DNA of 64,000 bases from DATARH01 sp963746885 (GTDB lineage Bacteria; Pseudomonadota; Alphaproteobacteria; ATCC43930; CGMCC-115725), in NCBI GenBank assembly GCA_963746885.1, contig CAVVDM010000004.1:372001-436000 (forward strand). The letters run 5' to 3'. Made by a program: the position numbers and the translations under genes. Below are positions 25,279-33,324 of this stretch, in pieces (position 1 is the first letter of the stretch; the number at the start of each line of letters is the position of its first letter). The notes under the pieces were generated by a model. That model worked only from the letters and a program-made list of their open reading frames with translations. It did no database searches and was not told where the DNA came from.

Positions 25279-26220
25279 TTACCGGTCGCTGACCAGCGGC
25301 AGGCCCTCCTCGCGGCGGATGTCGTTGATGATCTGCAATACCCGCTCGCGATAGGGGCGGTATTGCATGCCGAATTCCTGCACGAGCTTAGTGTTGTCGA
25401 TCAGATAGTTGCCCGACAATTCCTTGCCGCCGGTTTCCTTGTCGAAGGTGATCTGTGCGTCGGGCAGGAATTCGCGCACGAGGTCGGCCAGGTCGCCGAG
25501 GCTGATCGTGTGGCCGCCGCTGCTGTAGACCGTGTGCTCCGGCTTGTCCTTCATGATCACGCGGGCGAAGATCTCGGCGATCTCGTCGACGTGGATCGGG
25601 CAGCGCATCGCATCCTTGTACGGGAATTTGACCGGCTTGCCGCGCGCCGGGTTGGTGATGCAGAAGACGTGGTCGACCGAGCCGACGATCTTGTCCGGCC
25701 CCGTGACGTTGGCCGGGCGGATCGTCGTGATCTCCATGCCGTGCTTGTCGCGGTAATCCTGCGCCTGCCACTCGTTGAAGATCTTGTGCATCGCGTATTG
25801 CACATGGCCGTGGCGGAAATCCTCCTCGGTGACGAGGCGGTCGCCGAAGAATTTCTGCTCGCCCGAGACCGCCAGCGAGCTGGCATAGGCAACCCGGCTG
25901 CAGCCGGCGAGGCGCGCTGCCTCGAAGCAATTGTCCATCCCCAGGACGTTGAGCTTGAAGGCGACGCGCGGCGGCAGGTCGCTGCCGATGTAATAGGCGA
26001 GGTTGATCGTCCGGTTCGGCTTGACCGCCGTCATGACCGCCATGACGTCGTCAAACTGGCTGACATCGCCGCGGATGACGCGAACCTGTTTGCCCAGCTC
26101 CGCGTAATCCGCCGTGCCGGGGTTGATGTCCATGCAGACGACTTCCTCGCCGCGCTGCGCCAGCAAAGGCACGAGGCGCCGGCCGATAAAGCCGGTGCCG
26201 CCGATGATCAGAACAGACAT
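25279..26220 (-). CDS. NAD-dependent epimerase/dehydratase family protein
   Basis: Extended short-chain dehydrogenase, 313 residues. NAD(P)-binding motif GGTGFIGRRLV at residues 7-17; the acidic MDINPG at the end of strand 2 suggests NAD. The catalytic set is Ser in YASSLAVSG and Y-x3-K in QYAMHK; a substrate-side motif IRPANVTGPDK follows. Likely acts on a nucleotide sugar or a small carbonyl compound; the substrate is not identifiable. It is separate from the polysaccharide genes and has no obvious operon partner. Confidence 0.9.
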   Translation of the reverse strand: MSVLIIGGTGFIGRRLVPLLAQRGEEVVCMDINPGTADYAELGKQVRVIRGDVSQFDDVMAVMTAVKPNRTINLAYYIGSDLPPRVAFKLNVLGMDNCFEAARLAGCSRVAYASSLAVSGEQKFFGDRLVTEEDFRHGHVQYAMHKIFNEWQAQDYRDKHGMEITTIRPANVTGPDKIVGSVDHVFCITNPARGKPVKFPYKDAMRCPIHVDEIAEIFARVIMKDKPEHTVYSSGGHTISLGDLADLVREFLPDAQITFDKETGGKELSGNYLIDNTKLVQEFGMQYRPYRERVLQIINDIRREEGLPLVSDR

Positions 26221-26363
26221 GAGCGCTTTCTCCCCGAGGAACGCCTTGCGGCAGGTCTAGCGAGCCCAAGGTTAGTCCGCGCTCCCCGGCGCCGCAACCG
26301 ACAGCCGGGCAAAACCGGCTATGTCGGGACCGGCCCCACCGGCTGCCCGCCGGCGGCAGTCTA

Positions 26364-26969
26364 TTAATCGAAATCCTCGGCAAGTGCGGCGCGTACCGGC
26401 GCGGGCAGCGCTGTCATGTGGCCGTAATCGGCGTGGTCGAAGCCGACGATGACGCGGGCGGAAGGCGCCGTGAACGCGGCGATCTGGTCGCGCGTGAACG
26501 CGAAGCGCAGGAATTGCACCGAGGAGGCCTTGCCCTCGGGGCTGGTATTCTCGCGCGTCGGGTCGGCCTCGCCGCGGATACGCCGGCCGTCCACCTCGAT
26601 AAAGGCATGGTGTTCGATGCCGCCAAGCTGCGCCAGGACCCGTGCGCGGCGCGCCGGGTCGTCGATCTCGAACATCACCGTGGCAACCAGCTCGCTGCCT
26701 TGCGGGATCAGCGGGTTGTAGGCTTCGAGCTCGTCGGCGATCTGCGCCTCGCCGCCCTTCTCGATGTACAGCATCTCCTGGACCTGCTGCCACATCGTAT
26801 CGAAGCTCTCGAAATAGTAGGTGGCGAACGGCCCGACTTCGACCCGCCGCCGCTTCTTCAATTCGCTGATCTGGCGGCGCCGCTGGCTGCGTACCCTGGC
26901 GTAGTGGTCGAATGGCAGAAGGTCGGCGCGGGTAATCTGGCGTCTGGTTTTCGCGTGCAATTCGCTCAT
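26364..26969 (-). CDS. DUF3501 family protein
   Basis: Unknown-function protein, 201 residues, soluble, with an Arg/Lys-rich N-terminal half (RSQRRRQISELKKRRRVEVG) and a predicted beta-rich C-terminal part. The segment FATYYFESFDTMWQQVQEML is characteristic of DUF3501. Its start overlaps the stop of the Fe-S protein gene (ATGA at 26966-26969), so translation is probably coupled. The trio rubrerythrin, Fe-S oxidoreductase and DUF3501 recurs in many bacteria and suggests a role in peroxide or iron handling. Confidence 0.85.
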   Translation of the reverse strand: MSELHAKTRRQITRADLLPFDHYARVRSQRRRQISELKKRRRVEVGPFATYYFESFDTMWQQVQEMLYIEKGGEAQIADELEAYNPLIPQGSELVATVMFEIDDPARRARVLAQLGGIEHHAFIEVDGRRIRGEADPTRENTSPEGKASSVQFLRFAFTRDQIAAFTAPSARVIVGFDHADYGHMTALPAPVRAALAEDFD

Positions 26970-28363
26970 GGAATCCCCTGTTGTGGTGGCGCACCGCCGC
27001 CGTCTTGCCCTGCGGCGATGCCGGGGGCGATGCCGTAGGCGCGGGCGACGAGTTCGATCGGGTGAAGCGAGTGCTCCGGCACGCCCTTGCCTTCGGCAAG
27101 CAGCTCCATCCCCTGCAGGATGTGCATGCCGGCGAGCGGGCATTCCGAGGCGACAAAAGGCTTGGGATCGCGCAAGGCTTGCCGCGCCACCGGCCGGCCG
27201 ACCTTGAGCGCCGTCTCGAAATTATCCTTCATGACGCCCCACGAGCCGCCGTGACCCGAGCAGCGCTCGATGACGGCGACCTGCGCGTCGGGCAGGAGGC
27301 GCAGCATCTCGGCCGATTTCTGGCCCATGTTCTGCGCCCGGGCGTGGCAGGCGATGTGCAGCGTGACGCCGCCGCCCAACGGCTTCAGCCCCGGCGCCAG
27401 CCCTTCCTTGCGGGCGATGTCGACGACGTACTCGGCGACGTCGAAGGTCGCGTCGGCCAGCTTCTTGACTGCTGGTTCGTCGGGCAGGATCAATGGCCAC
27501 TCGAATTTCAGCATCAATGCGCAGGACGGCACCAGCGCGACGACGTCGTAGCCCCGCTCGATATAGGGAACGAGCGTCGCCGCGACTTGGCGCGCTCGGG
27601 TGGCCACTTTGGCGAGGTCGCCGGCCTCGAGCTGCGGCATGCCGCAGCATTGCGGGTAGACCACCTCGGTCTCGACCCCGTTCTTCGCGAGCACCGCCTG
27701 GGTTGCCTCGCCGATGCTCGGGTTGTTGTAATTGACGAAGCAGGTGGCGTAGAGCACTGCCTTGCGGCCGGAGGCCGGCGCGCTGCGTTCGACCGGCGGC
27801 GCGGCGCGGCGGGCGCGCATCTCGAAGGTGCGGCCGGTGAAGCGCGGCAGAGCGGCGTTGCGGTCCACTCCGGCGAGCTTTTCTAGCGCCGGGCGGGTCA
27901 GTCCGTTGTGCCGGTCGCTGGCCCAATTGGCGATGGGCGCGACAAAGCGGGCGAGCGTGCCGTTGCGGTCGGTCTTGCCGAGTTCGCCGCGCGCCCACGA
28001 CCCGCGGCCTTCGTTATGCTCGACCGCGCGGTAGCGCAGCATCGTGTGCGGAAAGTCGAGGTTGAACTCGTGCGGCGGGACATAGGGGCACTTCGTCATG
28101 AAGCACAAATCGCACAGCGTGCAGGCATCGGCGACGTGTCGGTAGTCGGCGACGGCCACGCCGTCGAGTTCGCCGGTCGCCGAGTTGTCGATCAGGTCGA
28201 ACAGGCGCGGGAACGAATCGCATAAATTGAAGCAGCGCCGGCAGCCGTGGCAGATGTCGAAGATACGCCGCATCTCGGCTTCGGTCTTGCTGCGGTCGGC
28301 AAAATCGGGGTCCTGCCACGCGATCGCGTGCCGCGTCGGCGCGTCGAGACTGCCTTCGCGCAT
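26966..28363 (-). CDS. Heterodisulfide-reductase-related Fe-S oxidoreductase (GlpC/HdrD-like)
   Basis: Cytoplasmic or membrane-peripheral electron-transfer protein, 465 residues. The N-terminal part has two 4Fe-4S-type clusters: CHGCRRCFNLCDSFPR, then CTLCDLCFMTKCPYVPP. The C-terminal half has CCG-type motifs (VYPQCCGMPQLEAGD) and a second Cys-rich end (HIACHARAQNMGQKS, ERCSGHGGSWG) as in HdrB/HdrD and GlpC. It probably passes electrons to or from rubrerythrin. ATG 28363 is chosen: GGAGGT lies ten bases upstream, whereas the GTG at 28375 overlaps that site. Confidence 0.88.
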   Translation of the reverse strand: MREGSLDAPTRHAIAWQDPDFADRSKTEAEMRRIFDICHGCRRCFNLCDSFPRLFDLIDNSATGELDGVAVADYRHVADACTLCDLCFMTKCPYVPPHEFNLDFPHTMLRYRAVEHNEGRGSWARGELGKTDRNGTLARFVAPIANWASDRHNGLTRPALEKLAGVDRNAALPRFTGRTFEMRARRAAPPVERSAPASGRKAVLYATCFVNYNNPSIGEATQAVLAKNGVETEVVYPQCCGMPQLEAGDLAKVATRARQVAATLVPYIERGYDVVALVPSCALMLKFEWPLILPDEPAVKKLADATFDVAEYVVDIARKEGLAPGLKPLGGGVTLHIACHARAQNMGQKSAEMLRLLPDAQVAVIERCSGHGGSWGVMKDNFETALKVGRPVARQALRDPKPFVASECPLAGMHILQGMELLAEGKGVPEHSLHPIELVARAYGIAPGIAAGQDGGGAPPQQGIP

Positions 28364-28392
28364 GTTGGGGGTCACCTCCGGGCAAAAATGCG

Positions 28393-28424
28393 AGGGGCGC
28401 GGAAGCCGTCGCTCCCGCGCCCCT
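28393..28424 (-). terminator. Intercistronic hairpin with T-tract after rubrerythrin gene
   Basis: On the minus strand AGGGGCGCGG and CCGCGCCCCT pair (10 bases) around a 12-base loop, then CGCATTTTT follows. It lies between rubrerythrin and the Fe-S gene in their shared direction, so it may act as a partial terminator and keep rubrerythrin mRNA in excess over the downstream genes. Confidence 0.6.
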
Positions 28425-28451
28425 GTTTAATCTGCGACGATCGGCGTCGGA

Positions 28452-28889
28452 TCAGGCCGCCGCTTCGAGCGATTGCAGCGCATCGAGCGCCCGCTGGAAC
28501 CGGCCGGCATGCGATTTCTCGGCCTTGGCGAGCGTCTCGAACCAGTCGGCGATCTCGTCGAAGCCTTCCTCGCGTGCGGTGCGCGCCATACCCGGATACA
28601 TGTCGGTGTATTCGTGCGTCTCGCCCGCGATGGCCGAGCGCAGATTGTCGCCGGTGGCGCCGATCGGCATGTCGGTCGCCGGGTCACCGACCTCCTCGAG
28701 ATATTCGAGATGACCGTGGGCATGCCCGGTCTCCCCCTCGGCGGTCGAGCGGAACACGGCGGAAACGTCGTTGAAGCCTTCGATGTCGGCCTTCTGCGCG
28801 AAATAGAGGTAGCGGCGATTGGCCTGGCTCTCGCCGGCGAACGCCGCTTTGAGGTTGCCCTCGGTCTTGGAACCCTTCAGAAACGCCAT
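28452..28889 (-). CDS. Rubrerythrin (erythrin-type, no rubredoxin domain)
   Basis: Di-iron peroxide-scavenging protein, 145 residues. Four-helix bundle with the E-x(n)-E-x2-H ligands visible: AFAGESQANRRYLYFAQKA, TAEGETGHAHGHLEYL, AIAGETHEYTDMYPGMA and TLAKAEKSHAGRFQRAL. The C-terminal rubredoxin domain of classic rubrerythrins is absent, so an external electron donor is needed; the Fe-S protein encoded next is a good candidate. Upstream lies an Irr/Fur-type inverted repeat, predicting iron or peroxide control. Confidence 0.93.
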   Translation of the reverse strand: MAFLKGSKTEGNLKAAFAGESQANRRYLYFAQKADIEGFNDVSAVFRSTAEGETGHAHGHLEYLEEVGDPATDMPIGATGDNLRSAIAGETHEYTDMYPGMARTAREEGFDEIADWFETLAKAEKSHAGRFQRALDALQSLEAAA

Positions 28890-28985
28890 CCTTCTCCTCC
28901 ATGCCGTGTGGGGCAGGCAGCCCCGCTCGCGGGCCGACCTGACGGATGGCTTCGATATAGGGGCGCCGGCGGCAGTGTCAATGGA

Positions 28986-29002
28986 ATTAGAAGAATTCTA
29001 AT
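28986..29002 (-). promoter_or_regulatory. Irr/Fur-family operator upstream of rubrerythrin
   Basis: Perfect inverted repeat ATTAGAA-GAA-TTCTAAT. It matches the iron control element (TTTAGAA-N3-TTCTAAA) bound by Irr in Alphaproteobacteria in 6 of 7 bases per arm, and is close to PerR/Fur boxes. It lies about 97 bases upstream of the rubrerythrin start and the window encodes Irr at 33325-33753. This predicts that haem or iron status controls the rubrerythrin operon. Confidence 0.72.
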
Positions 29003-29151
29003 CTGTGGCAATTCCGCACACCGCATCTCGCTGGCGTCCCCATCCATTAAATGGCTGGCCGACGCGCTAGGCAAAATCCGTGCCCGAGGGATGCGGTCCG
29101 GTGTGCCGGCGGCGACTGGGGGAAGATAGGAAGCGTTCGCCCAAACGCCAA

Positions 29152-29198
29152 CCCCCCTTCCCGCGTCTTCCCGTTAGGCGGGAGGGCGGGAAGGGGGG
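29152..29198 (-). terminator. Strong hairpin ending the NHL operon
   Basis: CCCCCCTTCCCGC (29152-29164) pairs perfectly with GCGGGAAGGGGGG (29186-29198), a 13-base stem with a 21-base apical region that can itself pair. On the minus strand it is followed by TTGGCGTTTGG, a weak T-rich tail. A second hairpin (about 29209-29243, CGATCGG and CCGATCG arms) lies just before it. Confidence 0.65.
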
Positions 29199-29255
29199 CT
29201 GATTCAACCGCGATCGGACGCCGCGTGCGGCGCCCGATCGCGGGCCGGTTGGTGC

Positions 29256-30359
29256 CTACAAATTGGCCTGGAAGTCGCTGTAGTTGCGAACCTTCTTGTA
29301 GATTTGCAGGCGGTTGCGCTGGCCGTCGGCGACGATGACCTGATCGGTCGCTGGATTAAACTCGACCGCGGTCGGGAAGCAGAAGCGCCATTGCGGCTCG
29401 AGGCTTTTGACGCGGCGCCGGGCCTTCATCATGTCCGGGTTGGCGTCAACGGTCTGCTGGCCCCACTTCGACAACACCTGGGCATCGCCGATCAACGTCG
29501 TGATCGGGACGCCGTCGGAATCGAAGACGCAGACGCGATGGTTGCCCCAATCACAGACATAGATGTCGCCATCGCTGTCGACCGCGACATCGGTCGGGTG
29601 GTTGAACTGATCGGTGCGCGGATGCCCGGCCTTCTCGCTTTCGCCGGAGACATAGGGGCCGAGAGTCGTCACCGCATAGGCGCCCGGGGGCTTTTCAATT
29701 GCCCCGAACGACCCGATGCTCGACAGAAACTTGCCGTGCGACGACAGTTTCTGGATGCGATGGTTCTTCCAGTCGGCGACGAGGATGTTGCCGTCCTTGT
29801 CGAGGCTGATGCCCCAAGGCTGGTTGAACTCGCCGGGCCCCTTGCCGGGCCCGCCGCATTTGCCGACGAACTTGCCCTCCGGCGTGAAAACCTGCAGGCG
29901 ATTGTTGCCGCTATCGACGACGACGACGTTGCCGCTTTTTTCCACCGCCAAGCCGGCCGGGCGCATCAATTCGCCGTCGCCGCTGCCGGCCGTGCCGAAC
30001 TTGCGGATGAACTTGCCGTTGCCGTCAAACACCGAAATCGTGTTGGCCCATTCATCCGAGACGTAGACTTGGTCGTTGTCGCTGACCGCGACCCCGAACG
30101 GCCACACCGAATGGCCGTCGCCTTCGCCATACTCGAAAAATTCGGCGAGCAGCTCTTCCTCGCCCGGCGCGCCGATCTTCACCTTGTTGACGTGCATGCC
30201 GAAATTGTTTTCGTTGCCCCGGTTGGTGACGTAAACGGCGCCAGCCTTATCGAGGCACATCGTTTGCGGGTAGTTGAACCCGGTGCCCCGAGCGGCGCCG
30301 CGCCCGACGGCGTGGCTCCAATCGTAGACCCGTCCGCGCGCGACCGTTGTCAACGGCAT
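29256..30359 (-). CDS. NHL-repeat beta-propeller protein
   Basis: Six-bladed NHL beta-propeller, 367 residues. Repeats follow the pattern PWGISLDKDGNILVADWKNH and PTDVAVDSDGDIYVCDWGNH, separated by 45-60 residues, with a terminal blade ending VIVADGQRNRLQIYKK. No signal peptide: the protein starts MPLTTVARGRVYDW. Such propellers bind partners or ligands; no catalytic residues are evident. Third gene of the DUF1800-DUF1501-NHL operon, so it may serve as a scaffold for the other two. Confidence 0.88.
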   Translation of the reverse strand: MPLTTVARGRVYDWSHAVGRGAARGTGFNYPQTMCLDKAGAVYVTNRGNENNFGMHVNKVKIGAPGEEELLAEFFEYGEGDGHSVWPFGVAVSDNDQVYVSDEWANTISVFDGNGKFIRKFGTAGSGDGELMRPAGLAVEKSGNVVVVDSGNNRLQVFTPEGKFVGKCGGPGKGPGEFNQPWGISLDKDGNILVADWKNHRIQKLSSHGKFLSSIGSFGAIEKPPGAYAVTTLGPYVSGESEKAGHPRTDQFNHPTDVAVDSDGDIYVCDWGNHRVCVFDSDGVPITTLIGDAQVLSKWGQQTVDANPDMMKARRRVKSLEPQWRFCFPTAVEFNPATDQVIVADGQRNRLQIYKKVRNYSDFQANL

Positions 30360-30481
30360 AGTTTCCTCCTATCGCATCACTCGTTGGCCTTCCGCCATCC
30401 GGAAGGCGATCATCCTTGGCCGTTGCGCCCCCTCCCGATGGCTTGCGCCATGGGAAGGGGTGCGGCAGCCGGAGCTTCCCG

Positions 30482-31606
30482 TCAGTTCAGGAAGGCCGGC
30501 TGCTCGAAGGTGCCGTTGACGATCGGCGCCGGGTTCAAGTGCAGCCACTTGTCGAGGATCGTCGAGTAGACGCTGCGGAAGTCCATGTTCGGGTTGAGGT
30601 CGCCCTGGACGAGGTGTTCGGCCTTCAGGGACGGCATTTCGCCATAATGGCCGCCCTTGACCTTCTCGCCGAGCACGAAGGCGACGCCGCCGGCGCCGTG
30701 ATCGGTGCCCGAGCCGTTGTCATGGACGCGCCGCCCGAACTCCGAGAACATCAGCATGATGACGTTGTCGGATTTGTTGTGCTCGCGCAGATCGGCAAAG
30801 AACGCCTCGACGCCCTGGCTCACGGCGGTCCACAGATTGCCGTGTCCGGGGTTCTGCCCGGCATGGGTGTCGAAGGTGCTGTGATCGCAATAGAAGATCC
30901 GGGTGCCGATCTCGGCGATGTGCGTCTGGGCGATGCCCTTCAGCTTGCGGGCGATCGGGCTGTTCGGATACTGCACCGTCGACGAATACTTCTGCGGCGC
31001 GACCTTGATGATGTCCTCGCCCTTGAGCAAATCGATCGCGGTCTCGCTGAGATAGTCCATCACCGGGCCGCTGCCGATCGCCGAGCTGTACATCTTGGCG
31101 AAGCGGTCGAGCACGTGGGCGCGCTCGTTGCCCTGCACCTGCGGCAGGAATCCGTAGCGCTCCAACGGGCCGGAGACGCAGGCCACCGGCACGCCCGGGC
31201 AGACCAGCGAGCGCGGCAGGCTCGGTCCCATGCTGACGATCTGAACGACGTTTTCCTTGTTCGGGTCGAATTCCCGGGCGACGCGCCCGAGCCAGCCCTC
31301 GGTGCCGACCTTTTCCGGCTCGCAGGTGTGCCAGATGTCCATCGCGCGGAAATGCGAGCGCGGCGAGTCCTTGAAGCCGACGCCGTGCAGGATGGCGAGC
31401 TTTCCGTTATCCCAAAACGCCTTCATCGGCGCCATGTAGTTCGGGATGCCGAAATCCTTGTCGATATGAACGATGTTCTCGTCGGCAATCCCCACCGCCG
31501 GCCGGTTGTCACGGTACAGCGGGTTGTTATAGGGGATCGTGGTATTGATGTAGTCGTTGCCGCCGGTCAGCTGCAAGACCACGATACAGGGATCAGTGTT
31601 TGCCAT
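30482..31606 (-). CDS. DUF1501 (sulfatase-like fold) protein, no export signal
   Basis: 374 residues. The DUF1501 core is clear: VVLQLTGGNDYINTTIPYNN at the N-terminus, DSPRSHFRAMDIWHT, CDHSTFDTHAGQNPGHGNLW, MFSEFGRRVHDNGSGTDHGA and VQGDLNPNMDFRSVYSTIL. The family resembles alkaline-phosphatase/sulfatase-fold enzymes but its activity is unestablished. Most members carry a Tat signal; here the core begins about ten residues from the start, so it is probably cytoplasmic. ATG 31606 is chosen, with GGAGG eight bases upstream, over ATG 31621 which lies within the same site. Coupled with DUF1800 upstream (46-base gap). Confidence 0.9.
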   Translation of the reverse strand: MANTDPCIVVLQLTGGNDYINTTIPYNNPLYRDNRPAVGIADENIVHIDKDFGIPNYMAPMKAFWDNGKLAILHGVGFKDSPRSHFRAMDIWHTCEPEKVGTEGWLGRVAREFDPNKENVVQIVSMGPSLPRSLVCPGVPVACVSGPLERYGFLPQVQGNERAHVLDRFAKMYSSAIGSGPVMDYLSETAIDLLKGEDIIKVAPQKYSSTVQYPNSPIARKLKGIAQTHIAEIGTRIFYCDHSTFDTHAGQNPGHGNLWTAVSQGVEAFFADLREHNKSDNVIMLMFSEFGRRVHDNGSGTDHGAGGVAFVLGEKVKGGHYGEMPSLKAEHLVQGDLNPNMDFRSVYSTILDKWLHLNPAPIVNGTFEQPAFLN

Positions 31607-31652
31607 AGCGTTTTCCTCCATATCTCGTAGGCCAGGTCTGATGGCCGGTTGT

Positions 31653-33056
31653 TCAGGCGAATTGAAATTCCCTGGTGGCGACGATCAGCTGCAGCATTTG
31701 GCCGACATGATGATCGGCAGCTTCCGTGCCGCCGTTGCTCCAGGAAATCTGGCCCCATTCATTGGCCTGCGAGAGCAGCTGAACCTTGGTGTCGGGGCTG
31801 ACCTCGACCGGGCCCAACAGGTCGAGACAGTTGTCGACCAGTTGCTCGGGGCTCAGTGAGCCTTTGGCCTTCAGCCGGTTGATGATGCCGCGCACCCCCG
31901 GCGCCGCGGTATTGCCGACCTGTTCCGCCATGAAGTTGATGCGGGCCATCAAGGAGCCGCTGTTGATCCACTCCTTGCCGGTGTGCCAGCCCTCGACCGA
32001 CGGCGGGTTCAGCAGGTCCTGGCCCATATAGGCGGTGTTCATCGACAATTCGCCGTAGCCGGGCTTCGGGATCTCGTAGCCGCCGACAAAGCGCAGCGTG
32101 CTGACCACGACCTCGGCGGGCGATTTGACGTGCTGGAACCGGGCATTCTTGAAGAAATCCGAGTTGAACAGCACGCGCAATACCGAGCGCATGTCGAACT
32201 TGGCGTCGCGGAACGTCTCGACCAGCGTGTCCATCGCCGCCTGATCGCGCGGGGCTTCGATCGGCCAAGCCGGCACTTGCGGCTCATCGGCGACGAAGAA
32301 ATTGTACAGGTGCCGGCAGATAAACTTACCACAAGCCGGCTGTTGCACAATGATGTCGAGGATGTCCTCGCCGTTGAAATGCCCCTTGTAGCCGAGGAAG
32401 GTCTTCATGCCGTCGTCATGGTCTTCCGGGCGATACTCGAACTTCCAGGGGAACCGACCGTAGGGCGCCCGCGGGATCTTGGTCTCGAAGGTCCAGCCGG
32501 TAAAGGCGCGGGACGCCTCGCGGACATCGACCTCGGTGTAGTTGCCGGCGCCGAGGCTGAACAGCTCGAGCAGCTCGCGCCCCCAGTTCTCGTTGACCGC
32601 AGTCCCGTGGTTCTGGTTGTTGTCGAGCCAGAACATCATTGTCGGGTTGGTCGACACCGTGGTGAGCAGATCGCGGTAGCTGCCCATGCCGTGTTCCCGG
32701 AACAATTGGATCTGTTCCAGGAGCTGGTCGTAATTATCGACCTTGGAGTTGCCGGTGGCGAAGACATGGTGCCAGAACAGCGCCATCTTCTCTTCGAGCG
32801 GCCGCTTGGTGTTGACCAGGTAATACAGCCAGTTGAGGTTGCCCATCGGCGGCTGGCCGCCGGGCAGCAGCGCGTTCGGCTGATAGCGCAACAGCGAATA
32901 GGCGTCGACCGGCGTCTCGCTGTCGGGGTCGAGCAGCTCCTCGACCGTCGCCTCGTAGCCCTTTGCGACGCGCGCCTCCAGTTCGTCGCGGGTGGCGCCA
33001 AACCCGGCGCGCCGCATCAGATGCGCCATCAAAGCGATGTCGTCTTGGTGTGACAT
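31653..33056 (-). CDS. DUF1800 family protein
   Basis: 467 residues, soluble. The family hallmarks are MAHLMRRAGFGATRDELE near the start, MALFWHHVFATGNSKVDN, NENWGRELLELFSLGAGNYTE, ASRAFTGWTF and PSVEGWHTGKEWINSGSL. DUF1800 and DUF1501 are almost always neighbours; their joint function is unknown. No signal peptide is visible, unlike many relatives. It is the first gene of the operon and starts at ATG 33056 behind GGAGG. A 6-3-6 inverted repeat lies about 240 bases upstream. Confidence 0.9.
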   Translation of the reverse strand: MSHQDDIALMAHLMRRAGFGATRDELEARVAKGYEATVEELLDPDSETPVDAYSLLRYQPNALLPGGQPPMGNLNWLYYLVNTKRPLEEKMALFWHHVFATGNSKVDNYDQLLEQIQLFREHGMGSYRDLLTTVSTNPTMMFWLDNNQNHGTAVNENWGRELLELFSLGAGNYTEVDVREASRAFTGWTFETKIPRAPYGRFPWKFEYRPEDHDDGMKTFLGYKGHFNGEDILDIIVQQPACGKFICRHLYNFFVADEPQVPAWPIEAPRDQAAMDTLVETFRDAKFDMRSVLRVLFNSDFFKNARFQHVKSPAEVVVSTLRFVGGYEIPKPGYGELSMNTAYMGQDLLNPPSVEGWHTGKEWINSGSLMARINFMAEQVGNTAAPGVRGIINRLKAKGSLSPEQLVDNCLDLLGPVEVSPDTKVQLLSQANEWGQISWSNGGTEAADHHVGQMLQLIVATREFQFA

Positions 33057-33292
33057 TCGGGGTCTCCTCCCTAGAGAAAGTTGACAGTTTGCAGTCGCTC
33101 GCGACGCTGATAGGGCGCGCGAGCGCTCGCGGTTCCGCGGGCGTCGCCGGCGGCTCCGGTCGTGCGATTTGAAGCGGGATACGACATACCGTCCCTCGTT
33201 TTCTGGGAACGGCGGTCGCGGGATTGCGGCCGGGCCGAGTCGATTTGCTGATTAGAAATCAGGCAAGGCCGCGAAGTCAACAGATCAGAAAT

Positions 33293-33307
33293 ATTCCAAA
33301 CTGGAAT
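33293..33307. promoter_or_regulatory. Inverted repeat upstream of DUF1800 operon
   Basis: ATTCCA-AAC-TGGAAT, perfect 6-3-6, in an AT-rich patch between the irr stop (33325) and the DUF1800 start (33056). Spacing is like that of Fur-superfamily or other dimeric-regulator operators, but the bases do not match the Irr element. It could control the DUF1800-DUF1501-NHL operon. No convincing -35/-10 pair is recognised around it. Confidence 0.45.
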
Positions 33308-33324
33308 GGTGGTTCGATGCCGGC

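Larger units (their letters stand above)
28890..29255. other. 366-base intergenic region: promoter side of rubrerythrin operon and terminator of NHL operon
   Basis: No gene seen. From left to right: AT-rich leader of the rubrerythrin gene, the inverted repeat at 28986-29002, about 150 bases without recognisable features, then two strong hairpins (29152-29198 and 29209-29243) that end the NHL transcript arriving from the right. Confidence 0.65.
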
